This document shows, in pieces, positions 42,205 to 50,445 of a stretch of 64,000 nucleotides of DNA. The stretch lies in assembly GCF_000715495.1 (NCBI RefSeq), contig NZ_JNLX01000128.1:1-64000 (forward strand). The letters run 5' to 3'. This DNA comes from Hymenobacter sp. IS2118 (GTDB lineage Bacteria; Bacteroidota; Bacteroidia; Cytophagales; Hymenobacteraceae). The position numbers and the translations under genes are program-made. Each line of letters begins with the position of its first letter. Position 1 is the stretch's first letter. Under the pieces are notes generated by a model. The model made no database searches. It had not been told where the DNA came from and saw only the letters and a program-made list of their open reading frames with translations.

Positions 42205-43035
42205 TTATAGCCCGCGTAGTACCGGGTACTTGGCTTGTACCAGCATAAACAGCCCGTAGGCAACCAGGCCGGCAGCTACGATGCCCAGCACGGCTGGCCC
42301 CATTGTGGCCAGAAAGTCGAACGCTTCGTCGGTGCCGCCCACGGCAGATGCCCGCGACTGCTGGCCCGCCCGCACCAGCAGGTAGCCCAGCACAGCCAGT
42401 ACCACGCCCCGCGCCGTGAACCCGACTTGGCCGGCCCGGTACACGAGCTGCTGCTGGCTTGCCGAAAGGCCACTGGCATTCACATCCTTCTGAAATTTGC
42501 CGGAGTAAGCCCGGTAAACCTGAAAGATGGCAATACCAATGACCACTACGCCCGCCAGCATTACCAGCCAGTCGCCGCCCGGCCAACCCAGCACCGTAGC
42601 GGCAAGGTCTTTCGACGTGTTGCCGCCCTTTTCGGCGCGGCCGTTGAGGGCCAGGCGGGCGGCATATAGGGCCAATCCGCTATAAAGCAGGCCGCTGGCC
42701 GCGTACCAAAGGCGGGTGCCCCAGCCCTTGGCGTCCGTGCCCTTATCCTCCGTGTCGATAATGGCTTGGGTGAAGCGCCACACGATGTAGCCCAGCAAGC
42801 CCAGGGCGATGAAACCCAGCAGCACGCTGCCGGCGGGCAGGTCCTGGAGTCGCTGTACGGCTTCTTCACGGCTGGCGCGCTCGCCGCGGCCCAGGCCCGT
42901 CACGGCCATTAGGGCCAGCACGCCCATCAATACATACACCAGCCCGATGGCGGCAAAGCCCAACCGGGCCAGCGTTTTGATACCGGACGAAGGGGAGCGG
43001 GGAACGGCGGAGAGTAAGGTATCGGAAGCAGTCAT
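42205..43035 (-). CDS. DUF1206 membrane protein
   Basis: A 276-residue integral membrane protein with six helices arranged as three similar pairs, each about 80 residues with repeating motifs: LARLGFAAIGLVYVLMGVLAL, LWYAASGLLYSGLALYAARL, YRAGQVGFTARGVVLAVLGYLLV. This is the DUF1206 layout (three repeats of a two-helix unit). No enzymatic residue known. A 180-base gap separates it from the CsbD gene, with a terminator in between. Confidence 0.9.
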   Translation of the reverse strand: MTASDTLLSAVPRSPSSGIKTLARLGFAAIGLVYVLMGVLALMAVTGLGRGERASREEAVQRLQDLPAGSVLLGFIALGLLGYIVWRFTQAIIDTEDKGTDAKGWGTRLWYAASGLLYSGLALYAARLALNGRAEKGGNTSKDLAATVLGWPGGDWLVMLAGVVVIGIAIFQVYRAYSGKFQKDVNASGLSASQQQLVYRAGQVGFTARGVVLAVLGYLLVRAGQQSRASAVGGTDEAFDFLATMGPAVLGIVAAGLVAYGLFMLVQAKYPVLRGL

Positions 43036-43115
43036 GCGGAAGGGTGAAAAGTGCGGTTGGTATTTCAGTACGTGTTAGCCTTTGGTAAAGGTTGGGATGA
43101 GGTTGGTTAAACTAA

Positions 43116-43147
43116 AAAGACCCTTTCTGAGAACAGAAAGGGTCTTT
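43116..43147 (-). terminator. Terminator downstream of the CsbD-like gene
   Basis: Perfect 14-bp stem AAAGACCCTTTCTG / CAGAAAGGGTCTTT with a 4-nt loop, after the minus-strand CsbD gene (stop at 43209) and before DUF1206. Confidence 0.85.
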
Positions 43148-43208
43148 CTACAATGAGACAGCAGCGTGTGGATTGGAAGGCGCTGCACCTCATTGGCAAT
43201 GCGGTAAG

Positions 43209-43427
43209 TTAAAACGTGCGGTTGAACCAGGTTTTGATGTCTTCCACGGCGTGGCCGGTTTTCTCCTGAAGGCGGCCGTACCACTCGTCCTGTTTGCCAT
43301 CCTCGTAGTCGAGGTCGTCGTCGGTGAGGTTGCCCCACTTCTGCTTGGCTTCGCCTTTAACCTGATTCCAGTTGCCGCGAGCTTTCAGCTCGGATTGGTC
43401 GTCGATGCCGTTGTTGTTAAGGTCCAT
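43209..43427 (-). CDS. CsbD-family small stress protein
   Basis: A 72-residue soluble protein, ATG 43427 (MDLNNNGIDDQSELKARG). NWNQVKGEAKQKWGNLTDDDL is the CsbD signature, followed by YEDGKQDEWYGRLQEKTG. CsbD proteins respond to general stress in other bacteria. The longer frame to 43607 adds unrelated residues. Confidence 0.9.
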   Translation of the reverse strand: MDLNNNGIDDQSELKARGNWNQVKGEAKQKWGNLTDDDLDYEDGKQDEWYGRLQEKTGHAVEDIKTWFNRTF

Positions 43428-43653
43428 GTTGTGAAGGGAAATGTGGAAAGGTAGGCTTTGTACGGCGTGCTTGCGAAATGGTTGAGGGCGGACCGGCAAA
43501 GGTGGGGGGGCGCCGCTCTGGTACTGCTGCAGGGCGTCAGCCGGGCTACGTTGCAGACGCCGGAATGCGGTTTGGTCGCCGAATGGTCCGCACCACTGCC
43601 CGCGCAAATAGCAAAGCGGTTACATGGCTTCCCAGGAATTGAGTGCGCCCGAA

Positions 43654-44412
43654 TTATTGGTGCCGGGCATTGAAGCCAACCAGCAAGCTCACCCGCATGC
43701 CGTCGTTGCCGGGCACCACGGCTAGGTTGATGGGAAAATTTACCCCGTTGGATTGGATGGAAGTGCCTACGGCGAGCACAATGTTGGCGCCGAGTGGCGT
43801 CAGGTTGGGCCCTACGCCAAACTCGAATCCCTTGGCGCCGCGTATGCCCAGCAGCCCACTCACGCTGGGAATAAACTTGCCCTGCTCCACCCCGCCCACC
43901 AGCGGCACAAACTCCACTAGCCCGCTCAGGCCATTGGGAAGCCGGAACAAGCGCGTCTCAAACTGCCAGCCGAACTGGGTGAGGAAAGGGTTGAGGTCGG
44001 TGCCTTTTTCCCGCGCTTTGTTCACCACACCATTCGAGAGCACCGTAACGCCCAGGCGTGGCCCATCGAGGCGGATGGGCTCGTTCAGAATGGCATCGTT
44101 CGGAGAGGCGTTGCTGATAATCGGCACCTCAGCCGGAAATCCTCCCCGTACTGCCGCGGGCGTGGCAGCAGCACCCGCTTTGTCGAATAGTTCTTTGGCC
44201 CCGTTGGCGTAGCGAATCATGAAAACATCGGTGCGCCACACGGTGATGAGCGGACCGTCGGGGTTGTCGGTACGGCGGTATTTTACCTCCGAAGGAGTGA
44301 TTTCTACCACTTTCACGGCGAGTTCTTCGCCGTTGCGTTTTGTGAGTAAGTCTTGGGCGTGAGCGGTACCGCTCAATAAGGCCAGTAATGCAAAGAGTAA
44401 GAAGGCGCGCAT
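43654..44412 (-). CDS. Secreted conserved hypothetical protein
   Basis: A 252-residue exported protein. Signal peptide MRAFLLFALLALLSGTAHA-Q. The N-terminal DLLTKRNGEELAVKVVEITPSEVKYRRTDNPDGPLITVWRTDVFMIRYANG is a motif common in Bacteroidota secreted proteins of unknown role. The C-terminal half looks beta-barrel-like (FEFGVGPNLTPLGANIVLAVG). No signature of an enzyme. Confidence 0.72.
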   Translation of the reverse strand: MRAFLLFALLALLSGTAHAQDLLTKRNGEELAVKVVEITPSEVKYRRTDNPDGPLITVWRTDVFMIRYANGAKELFDKAGAAATPAAVRGGFPAEVPIISNASPNDAILNEPIRLDGPRLGVTVLSNGVVNKAREKGTDLNPFLTQFGWQFETRLFRLPNGLSGLVEFVPLVGGVEQGKFIPSVSGLLGIRGAKGFEFGVGPNLTPLGANIVLAVGTSIQSNGVNFPINLAVVPGNDGMRVSLLVGFNARHQ

Positions 44413-44599
44413 GATGGAAGGCGTTAAAGTGGAACCATGCGCAAATGTGCATAAATACCGAATCAGGTGCTAATTCAGTTTTGAGAATCCCCGACTTCGA
44501 ATTAGCCAACATTTGATTTAAAAAACACTGGCTAACAGGCGATTATATCGTATAAAAATGACTTATCAGAAAAATGATTCGGTGCCCGATAAAAAACGA

Positions 44600-44629
44600 A
44601 AAGACCCGCTACGATGGTAGCGGGTCTTT
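44600..44629 (-). terminator. Terminator downstream of hendecad-repeat lipoprotein A
   Basis: Perfect 13-bp stem AAAGACCCGCTAC / GTAGCGGGTCTTT with a 4-nt loop, 20 bases past the minus-strand stop at 44649. Confidence 0.85.
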
Positions 44630-44648
44630 AGAAAAGGAGAGTTAACTC

Positions 44649-44915
44649 TTAGTTCTGAGGAGTGGCGGGAGTTTCCTCTACTACGCCATTGGCAGGCTGT
44701 CCGAGCACTACGGCGGTGTCGCCGGGCTCGCGGGCGATGTCCTCTTTGGCGTTATCCACGGCATTTTCCATGGCGTTGCCGGTGTTCTCGGCCGCGTTTT
44801 CCATGGCATTGCCGGCGTTGTCGACAGCATTTTCAGCTTTCTGCTCCGAGCAGGAAGTAGTGGCAAAAGCGCCGAAGGCCGCAACGAAAAAAAGAGTTTT
44901 GGGGGAGAATTTCAT
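44649..44915 (-). CDS. Small lipoprotein with 11-residue helical repeats (A)
   Basis: An 88-residue lipoprotein, ATG 44915, lipobox TTSC (Cys residue 22). The mature region contains three copies of an 11-residue unit (NAVDNAGNAME, NAAENTGNAME, NAVDNAKEDIA; about residues 29-61), predicted as one long amphipathic helix, then a short acidic/Pro tail. A second protein of the same style lies at 46769-47191. Function unknown; envelope anchoring is inferred. Confidence 0.75.
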   Translation of the reverse strand: MKFSPKTLFFVAAFGAFATTSCSEQKAENAVDNAGNAMENAAENTGNAMENAVDNAKEDIAREPGDTAVVLGQPANGVVEETPATPQN

Positions 44916-45136
44916 GGTTTTGGAAAGAAAAGTTGACAAATAGTTACCGTTAATGAAGATAACGACAAAAGTTAATTGGCTTTTACTCTGTGTGTAAGCC
45001 TTGGGTTACAGGTGATGGCGGCAGCCGGTGCAGCTGGCGCAGCATGGCTACTGCCGCATAAGTGCTGAGCGCGTGCCACATAGCGCCGCCCGCGCTTTTA
45101 GAGAAACTGCCGGCCCGCGCGGCGTAATTTGCTGCC

Positions 45137-46702
45137 ATGGACGACCTGCGCACCACGCTACTAACGCTTGGCCCCGACGAACGCCGCGACTTCGGCGTAT
45201 TCATTCAGCGGCAGCGGCGCAAGGCGGCCGGCCGGCAAGACTCGCGCCTCTACGAGCTGCTGGTGCAGGCCAAGGAGCTCAGCAGCCCCCAACTAATTGC
45301 CCGGCTCTACCCCGAAGCGCCCAACCCGGTGGCCTACTACGCGCTACGCAAGCGCCTGCTGCGCCACCTCACCGATTTCCTGCTGCTTCGCCAGCGGCAG
45401 CTCGATACCACGGCCGCTGCTTCGGTGCGCGGGCAGCTCACGCTGGCCCAGTACCTCTTCGAAGCCGGCATTCCGCGCCTGGCCTGGAGCACGCTGCGCA
45501 AAGCCGAAAAGCTGGCCCACGACAACGAGCAGTACGAACCGCTCAATGCCGTGTACAACCTGCAGATTCAGTACGCCAACTCGCCGCACGCCGAGCCGCT
45601 GCCCGAAATAATTGCCCGGCGCCACAGCAATAAAAAAGCGGCCGACGAAGAAGAGCGCGCCAACATTGCCGACAGCCTGCTGCGCCAGCGTCTGGGCGAG
45701 GCCCGCAAGCGCGGCCGCGCCGGCGAACCGCTCGACACCCTCATGCACGATATTTTGGGGGAGTACGACTTGCAGGAGGCCTTTGCCCGGTCGCCCTCGC
45801 TGCTTTGCCGGCTCATGTCCATTGCCCGCAGTGCCATGCTCGTGCGGCGCGATTTTGCCTCCTTTGCCGTGTTCATCGAGCGCTGCTACCGTCTTATGGA
45901 GCGGCGCCACGGCTTTGCGCCCGCGCAGCGCAGCTACCAGCTGCGGCTGCTCTACATGCTGGCCCACGCCTTGTACCGGTCGCGCCACTTTGCCCGGTCG
46001 GTCGCTTATCTGGAAGCGGGGCGGGCACTGCTGCAAGGGCCCGACAACCGCAAATTTGCGGAGTTTGGGCCGCGGTTTACGTTTCTGCTGGCGGCTAATC
46101 TGGCCTTTCTCCAGCGCAACTCCGAGAGCATTGCCCTGTTGGAGCAGGCGCTCACAACCACGCCGGCCCTGCCCATGATGGAAGAGCTGACGGCCCGCCT
46201 GCAGCTGGTATTCCACTATTTTGCCGAGGGCAACTTCAGCAAGGCCAACTACACCATGCTCCGGTTGGGCCGCACCGACCACTGGCTCGAAGAACAGCTG
46301 GGTCTGGAATGGCTGCTGAAAAAAAACCTGGGCGAGATGCTCATTCAACTGGAGCTGGGGCACGAAGACATTGCCCTTGGGCGCATTAAGGCCATCGAGC
46401 GCCGGTTGCTGGAACAGTTCCCCGGTGGGCTTGCGGAACTGGAGGCGCCCGCTACGCTGGACGCCGCGCTGGCCGGCGGCCCCTACCATTTCGTGCTCAA
46501 ATACCTGGGCCTGGTGCGCGACCTCATCAACGACCCCGCCTTGGTCCAGCGGCCGGCCTTTGCCGAGCGGGTAGCGGAATTCCCCGCCTTCCTACCCTCG
46601 GAGCGCGAAGATTTGCAGGCCATGAGCTTCTATTCCTGGCTGCGCGCCCGCCTGCTCGGCCGGCCCTACTACGAGGTGCTATTGGAAGTGGCCGAACTCT
46701 AG
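45137..46702 (+). CDS. Large helical hypothetical protein
   Basis: A 521-residue protein without signal or membrane segments, almost wholly helical. It opens MDDLRTTLLTLGPDERRDFGVFIQRQRRK and has many Leu/Ala/Arg-rich helices with a TPR-like spacing (LLYMLAHALYRSRHFARSVAYLEAGRALLQ; FLLAANLAFLQRNSESIALLEQAL). This suggests a cytoplasmic scaffold or regulator, conserved in Cytophagales but unnamed. A well-formed terminator follows at once. No operon partner on the plus strand. Confidence 0.75.
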   Translation: MDDLRTTLLTLGPDERRDFGVFIQRQRRKAAGRQDSRLYELLVQAKELSSPQLIARLYPEAPNPVAYYALRKRLLRHLTDFLLLRQRQLDTTAAASVRGQLTLAQYLFEAGIPRLAWSTLRKAEKLAHDNEQYEPLNAVYNLQIQYANSPHAEPLPEIIARRHSNKKAADEEERANIADSLLRQRLGEARKRGRAGEPLDTLMHDILGEYDLQEAFARSPSLLCRLMSIARSAMLVRRDFASFAVFIERCYRLMERRHGFAPAQRSYQLRLLYMLAHALYRSRHFARSVAYLEAGRALLQGPDNRKFAEFGPRFTFLLAANLAFLQRNSESIALLEQALTTTPALPMMEELTARLQLVFHYFAEGNFSKANYTMLRLGRTDHWLEEQLGLEWLLKKNLGEMLIQLELGHEDIALGRIKAIERRLLEQFPGGLAELEAPATLDAALAGGPYHFVLKYLGLVRDLINDPALVQRPAFAERVAEFPAFLPSEREDLQAMSFYSWLRARLLGRPYYEVLLEVAEL

Positions 46703-46712
46703 TATCAGCCCG

Positions 46713-46747
46713 AAAAAGCCCGTTCGCAGCGTGCGAACGGGCTTTTT
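46713..46747. terminator. Terminator between hypothetical gene and lipoprotein B
   Basis: Perfect 16-bp stem AAAAAGCCCGTTCGCA / TGCGAACGGGCTTTTT, 3-nt loop, A- and T-flanked, between convergent genes. Confidence 0.92.
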
Positions 46748-46768
46748 AGGAAGTGTTCCGGCTGGCTG

Positions 46769-47191
46769 CTACTCGCGGTTGGCGTCTTTGATGTTCTCTT
46801 TGGTTTGGTTGGCGGAGCGTTCGGCGGCCCGGCCCATGGCTTCCATCTTTGATTCGAGCTTTTGGCCGGCGGCATTCATCTTGTTGCCGGCCTGGTCCAT
46901 TTTCGATTCGAGCTTTTCGCCCGCCGCGTCCATTTTCGATTCGAGCTTCTGGCCGGCGGCTTCCATTTTTTCGCCGGCTGCGTTCATTTTCGATTCGAAT
47001 TTTTCGCCGGCGGCTTCCATCTTCTCTTCGGCCCGTTCAAGGTCGGCTTCGGCGCGGTCGGCGGCGGCATTGGCGGCAGCTTCGGTGTTCTCGGCAGTGT
47101 TGTCGGCGGCGCGCTGCTCGGTTTCGGTGCAGGCGGTGGCAGCCAGGGCCACGGCGAGTGCGACAAATAAGGTTTTCAGAGTCGATTTCAT
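46769..47191 (-). CDS. Lipoprotein with hendecad-type helical repeats (B)
   Basis: A 140-residue lipoprotein, ATG 47191, lipobox ATAC (Cys residue 21). Residues ~58-125 are built of repeats ending GxKxESK: AAGEKFESKMN, AAGEKMEAAGQKLESKMD, AAGEKLESKMD, QAGNKMNAAGQKLESKME. Units of 11 alternate with 11+7, an apolipoprotein-like or LEA-like amphipathic helix pattern. Such helices coat membranes or form coiled coils. At DNA level the units are near identical (CGATTCGAGCTT recurs), so the array probably grew by recent duplication. Function unknown. Confidence 0.78.
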   Translation of the reverse strand: MKSTLKTLFVALAVALAATACTETEQRAADNTAENTEAAANAAADRAEADLERAEEKMEAAGEKFESKMNAAGEKMEAAGQKLESKMDAAGEKLESKMDQAGNKMNAAGQKLESKMEAMGRAAERSANQTKENIKDANRE

Positions 47192-47357
47192 GTGGGAAAT
47201 TGGATGAGGTGGCAGGATGCCGTTTAATGAAAAGCGGGGCCGCAAGGTAACCCAGGCGTCCGTTGATGGGCAATGGCACCGGGGTCTGGTAGCGGCCGGG
47301 TCAACTTTTATTCGTCACGTTAGTATAGTTATCTTGTAACTTATTACCCCCTTTTCC

Positions 47358-47759
47358 ATGGATTCGACCTCCGCTACACCGCAACCGCCCGTCACGCACG
47401 AAGTGCCCATGGCCGTGACCGACCAGCAGAACACCGCTCTGCTCGACGACACCCTCACGTTTCTTTCGGCCAGCACGCCCACCAATGCCGGCCCTCAGGG
47501 CCGCGTTGAGCTTGAGCGCTGGACCGCGGTGTTAGCCTCTACAGACCGGGCGGGCCTGGCCAAAATCAAGCAGGGCCTTCAGCAGCTCGACGAATTGCTG
47601 AGCGATGCCAAGAGCCCCGCGCACGACATTGCCGAAGTACTGGCTACTCTGGGGGCCGAAACCGCCAAAGTTGCCGAGGATGCTGGCGGCGAATACAGCG
47701 CGCCGCTCACCAACCTGAGCAAGCTGCTCATCCGGGCCGGGTCGTCGCTTTCGCGATAG
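47358..47759 (+). CDS. Small conserved hypothetical protein
   Basis: A 133-residue soluble protein, probably helical: VELERWTAVLASTDRAGLAKIKQGLQQLDELLSDAK, then ATLGAETAKVAEDAG and a Ser-rich end. No signal. The ATG at 47358 follows an AT-rich leader with a TATCTTG box near 47328. No known domain. It is followed by an inverted repeat. Confidence 0.65.
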   Translation: MDSTSATPQPPVTHEVPMAVTDQQNTALLDDTLTFLSASTPTNAGPQGRVELERWTAVLASTDRAGLAKIKQGLQQLDELLSDAKSPAHDIAEVLATLGAETAKVAEDAGGEYSAPLTNLSKLLIRAGSSLSR

Positions 47760-47790
47760 ATACGGCCGGACTGGGTTCACTAACCGCCGT

Positions 47791-47872
47791 AGCGCGAACT
47801 TTGTGGCCCGCACCACCCCACCCGTCTGGCTTGTGCCACGGGGGCGGCGGTGCGGGCCACGAAGTTCGCGCT
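47791..47872. repeat. Inverted repeat AGCGCGAACTTTG (palindromic unit or terminator)
   Basis: 24-nt arms (47791-47814 and 47849-47872) pair with one mismatch; loop 34 nt. The right arm is followed by CTTTTTTATG, so it also fits a terminator for the upstream gene, and it ends only eight bases before the next start codon. Confidence 0.75.
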
Positions 47873-47879
47873 CTTTTTT

Positions 47880-48896
47880 ATGTCCCAGCTCACCCCCGCC
47901 GACCTCCTTCCCTACGACCCGTTCGATGGCATGCGGTTCGGTCCTGAAACCTGTTTTCTCAGTGGCCAGCCCGTTGGGCCCGACGACACCGTTCCCGTTT
48001 TTGCGGACTGGCTCCAGGCCCGCTACCAGTTGGCCGAGCGCCCCATGCAGCTCCTCGACCAGCGCACGGTGCAGTTTCGCGACTTGCGGCTGCCGGCCAG
48101 CGCCGCCGTGCGCCAGCGCATTGCCGAGCTGGAGCGTAGGGTGGAGGCCGCCGCTGCCCAGGGCCCGGCGGCTCTGCGCGCCCTCGGCGATGATGCCCTG
48201 TACCTGTGGATGGGGAAAATGTTCTACGGCATCTTCATCACGGAGCTGCTGAACGAATTTGAGCCCCTGATAAAACCCAAGTATCCGTTGGCTGAAAACG
48301 CGGCCTTGGTGCGGCGGTTCCAGGCGTTTTTTCAGCTGCTGCAAGGCCTGCGCGTGCCCACCGAATACGCCGATTTCGTGCCTGGTTCCGTGTTTGTGTT
48401 GGAAACTGATTCGACTGAGGACGTTACGCCGTTCGAATACGACGACGACCTGAACACCCTCGTTTTTAGTATCAAACTCGATAAAACCGTGCTGGTGGCC
48501 TGTCTGGTCGATATTGGCCTGATTGGCCAGGCCATGGGCAAAGTGTACGCCGACGCCCGGCGGCCACTGCATCCGGTGCAGGTTGCCGAGTTCAAGGCCC
48601 GCGTGTACTACGCCGCTCACCTGCTGCACGTCGTGCCCGACATCTACCCGCGCCACCCCCGCCCCGGCGATACCACCATTGTGTTCGACGCTCTCATCGA
48701 CGATGTGACGGGTGCCATTTTCAACCCCTGGGAAAACTCCGCTTACACCCAAACCCTGGCCGAAATGTGGCAGCGCTGGCACATCACGCTGGCCGATGTA
48801 GTAGCCAAACCCGCCGAGCCCCTGAGCCTGTTGTACGACGAGGCCGGCGAGCCCAAGCATCTCCCTCACTGGCCATCGGTTGAAAAGGAAGCCTGA
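47880..48896 (+). CDS. Conserved hypothetical protein of 338 residues
   Basis: A 338-residue soluble protein, ATG 47880 (MSQLTPADLLPYDPFDG); an earlier frame to 47850 reads through the inverted repeat. Early CFLSGQPVGPDD resembles a small metal- or HNH-like turn but has only one Cys. The rest is alpha-helical, with LWMGKMFYGIFITELLNEFEPLIKPKY and DPDIYPRHPR-like segments. Function not recognised. The start is unusually close to the terminator-like repeat (8 bases), so its transcription start or translation could be affected by it. Confidence 0.65.
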   Translation: MSQLTPADLLPYDPFDGMRFGPETCFLSGQPVGPDDTVPVFADWLQARYQLAERPMQLLDQRTVQFRDLRLPASAAVRQRIAELERRVEAAAAQGPAALRALGDDALYLWMGKMFYGIFITELLNEFEPLIKPKYPLAENAALVRRFQAFFQLLQGLRVPTEYADFVPGSVFVLETDSTEDVTPFEYDDDLNTLVFSIKLDKTVLVACLVDIGLIGQAMGKVYADARRPLHPVQVAEFKARVYYAAHLLHVVPDIYPRHPRPGDTTIVFDALIDDVTGAIFNPWENSAYTQTLAEMWQRWHITLADVVAKPAEPLSLLYDEAGEPKHLPHWPSVEKEA

Positions 48897-48922
48897 GGCT
48901 CGTGCGTGAGCATATTTAGTAC

Positions 48923-49095
48923 AGGACTTACGCCCTCAGCCGCTGGCGCGCGTCTCCGACGCGTGGCTTGCTGGCTTGGCGTTCCCAAACGCCGTCAGTC
49001 GCACCGTCTCGTCTCGTTGGCCCCGCGCGTTGGAGACGCGAAACCAGCGGGCAACGCGTCAGAGACGCGCGCCAGCGCCTGAGTGCGTAATTTCT
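48923..49095. mobile_element. 173-bp MITE-like palindromic element, copy B (inverted relative to copy A)
   Basis: The reverse complement of this segment aligns along its whole 173 bp with 28499-28671. The terminal arms begin AGGACTTACGCCCTCAG and end CTGAGTGCGTAATTTCT, so the right end has decayed a little. It stops 11 bases before the ATG of the DUF3089 gene and can form part of its leader or promoter. Confidence 0.87.
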
Positions 49096-49106
49096 ACAGT
49101 AATCAC

Positions 49107-50222
49107 ATGAAGGATTCTTTTGAAAATCGTCAGTCTCTCCCACTCCGCAGCAAGAGCGCTGTGCCTGGCTGGGGCCGGTGGATGACATTAATCGGTTGGG
49201 CCGCGCTGGCCGCTTCGCCGCTACTCAGCAGCTGCCTTAAGCTCCTCAAGCCCCCGCACGATTTCAGCCACTATACCCCCAGCCCCGCGCCTAGTTACGC
49301 CGATAGTAGCAACTGGGCCGCCCTGCCCACCCGCCCGGATGCCGCGGATGAGGTGCCCCGCAAAACTGCCCTGCGCGACCAGCAAGCTACCGCCGCCGCC
49401 GACGTATTCTTCGTCCATCCCACCACCTACTACTGGCGCAAAGCCTGGAATGCCAGTCTCAGCAACCGCCGCGTCAACCGCTTCACCGACCGCAGCACCA
49501 TCCGCAAGCAGGCCAGCGTGTTTAATGCCGCCGCCCGCATCTATGCGCCGCGCTACCGGCAGGCCACGCTCTATTCCTTCTTCGATTCTACTGCCAACAC
49601 CAGCGGGACCCAGGCCCTGAATCTCGCATATACCGATGTGCGCGCCGCCTTCCAATACTACCTCGCGCACCATAACCAGGGCCGTCCCATCATCATTGCT
49701 GGCCACAGCCAGGGCACCGACCACGCCACCCGCCTGCTACACGAGTTCTTCGATAATGACCCCAAGCTGCGCCGCCAGCTTGTAGCCGCCTACCTCATCG
49801 GCTTCAAAGTGCGCCCCCGCGAGTACCAAACCATCCGCGTCTGCCAGGATTCGCTCGAAACCGGCTGCTTCGTCACCTACAACTCGGTGGCTACCGGCAA
49901 CGAATTCCCACTCTTCCAGTCCTACGCCGTCACCAATCCCCTCACCTGGACCACCGACACGCGGTTGGCCCCCGCCCGCCTCAACCGCGGCGGCGTCAGC
50001 CAGCGCTTCAAGCGCATCGACCCGCACGTAACCGATGCCCAAATCCACGACGGTCTGCTTTGGGTCACCCCGCCCAAGCCCGGCGGCTACCCGCGTTTCC
50101 TGCTCCCCGGCGAGTTCATCCTGCGCCATTCCTTCCACATCGCCGACTACGGGCTGTTCTACATGAATCTGCGCGAGAACGCCCAAGCACGGGTGCGGGC
50201 GTGGCAGCGCACCCGCCGATGA
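49107..50222 (+). CDS. DUF3089 alpha/beta-hydrolase-like lipoprotein
   Basis: A 371-residue exported protein. Two starts are possible: ATG 49107 (long N-terminus) or ATG 49182, which gives an ordinary lipoprotein signal MTLIGWAALAASPLLSSC. The DUF3089 core shows ADVFFVHPTTYYWRKAW, YAPRYRQATLYSFFD, the nucleophile elbow IIIAGHSQGTDHA (Ser about residue 205) and a late His in FHIADYGLFYMNL. This family is related to lipases/esterases; the substrate is unknown. Promoter sequences may come from the adjacent MITE. A remnant of a second copy of this gene's 3' end lies at 50381-50445. Confidence 0.85.
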   Translation: MKDSFENRQSLPLRSKSAVPGWGRWMTLIGWAALAASPLLSSCLKLLKPPHDFSHYTPSPAPSYADSSNWAALPTRPDAADEVPRKTALRDQQATAAADVFFVHPTTYYWRKAWNASLSNRRVNRFTDRSTIRKQASVFNAAARIYAPRYRQATLYSFFDSTANTSGTQALNLAYTDVRAAFQYYLAHHNQGRPIIIAGHSQGTDHATRLLHEFFDNDPKLRRQLVAAYLIGFKVRPREYQTIRVCQDSLETGCFVTYNSVATGNEFPLFQSYAVTNPLTWTTDTRLAPARLNRGGVSQRFKRIDPHVTDAQIHDGLLWVTPPKPGGYPRFLLPGEFILRHSFHIADYGLFYMNLRENAQARVRAWQRTRR

Positions 50223-50268
50223 AACGGCTTCACTACTCGTCTTTCGGGCGTTGCGATTACGTTTGGTC

Positions 50269-50347
50269 TGTAGCGTATTTTCCAAAAAAAACAAAATTTC
50301 GCTACAACCGTGTAGCAAAATTTTGTTTTTTTGGAAAATACGCTACA
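50269..50347. repeat. Long A/T-rich hairpin
   Basis: Arms 50269-50306 and 50311-50347 pair with one mismatch and one bulged A around a 4-nt loop (ACCG). Arm core: GTAGCGTATTTTCC and CAAAATTTCGCTACA. It lies between the DUF3089 gene and the remnant of its duplicate. It may be a terminator or a small mobile palindrome; it is unlike the GC-rich palindromes elsewhere. Confidence 0.85.
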
Positions 50348-50380
50348 AGATTTTTCATCCTGTAGCTTACATTTTATTCT

Positions 50381-50445
50381 ACCTGAACCTGTATGGGAAC
50401 GCCCAGGCGCGGGCGTGGGTGTGGCAGAAAGCATCAAAGCAATGA
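50381..50445 (+). pseudogene. Remnant of a second DUF3089 gene (last ~20 codons)
   Basis: The frame reads FYLNLYGNAQARAWVWQKASKQ and stops at 50445. It matches the C-terminus of the intact DUF3089 protein just upstream (FYMNLRENAQARVRAWQRTRR), so a tandem duplicate once stood here and lost everything but its end. The start codon of the next gene (ATG 50442) overlaps the remnant's stop codon (4 bp), as expected if the next gene was translationally coupled to the lost copy. Confidence 0.6.
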
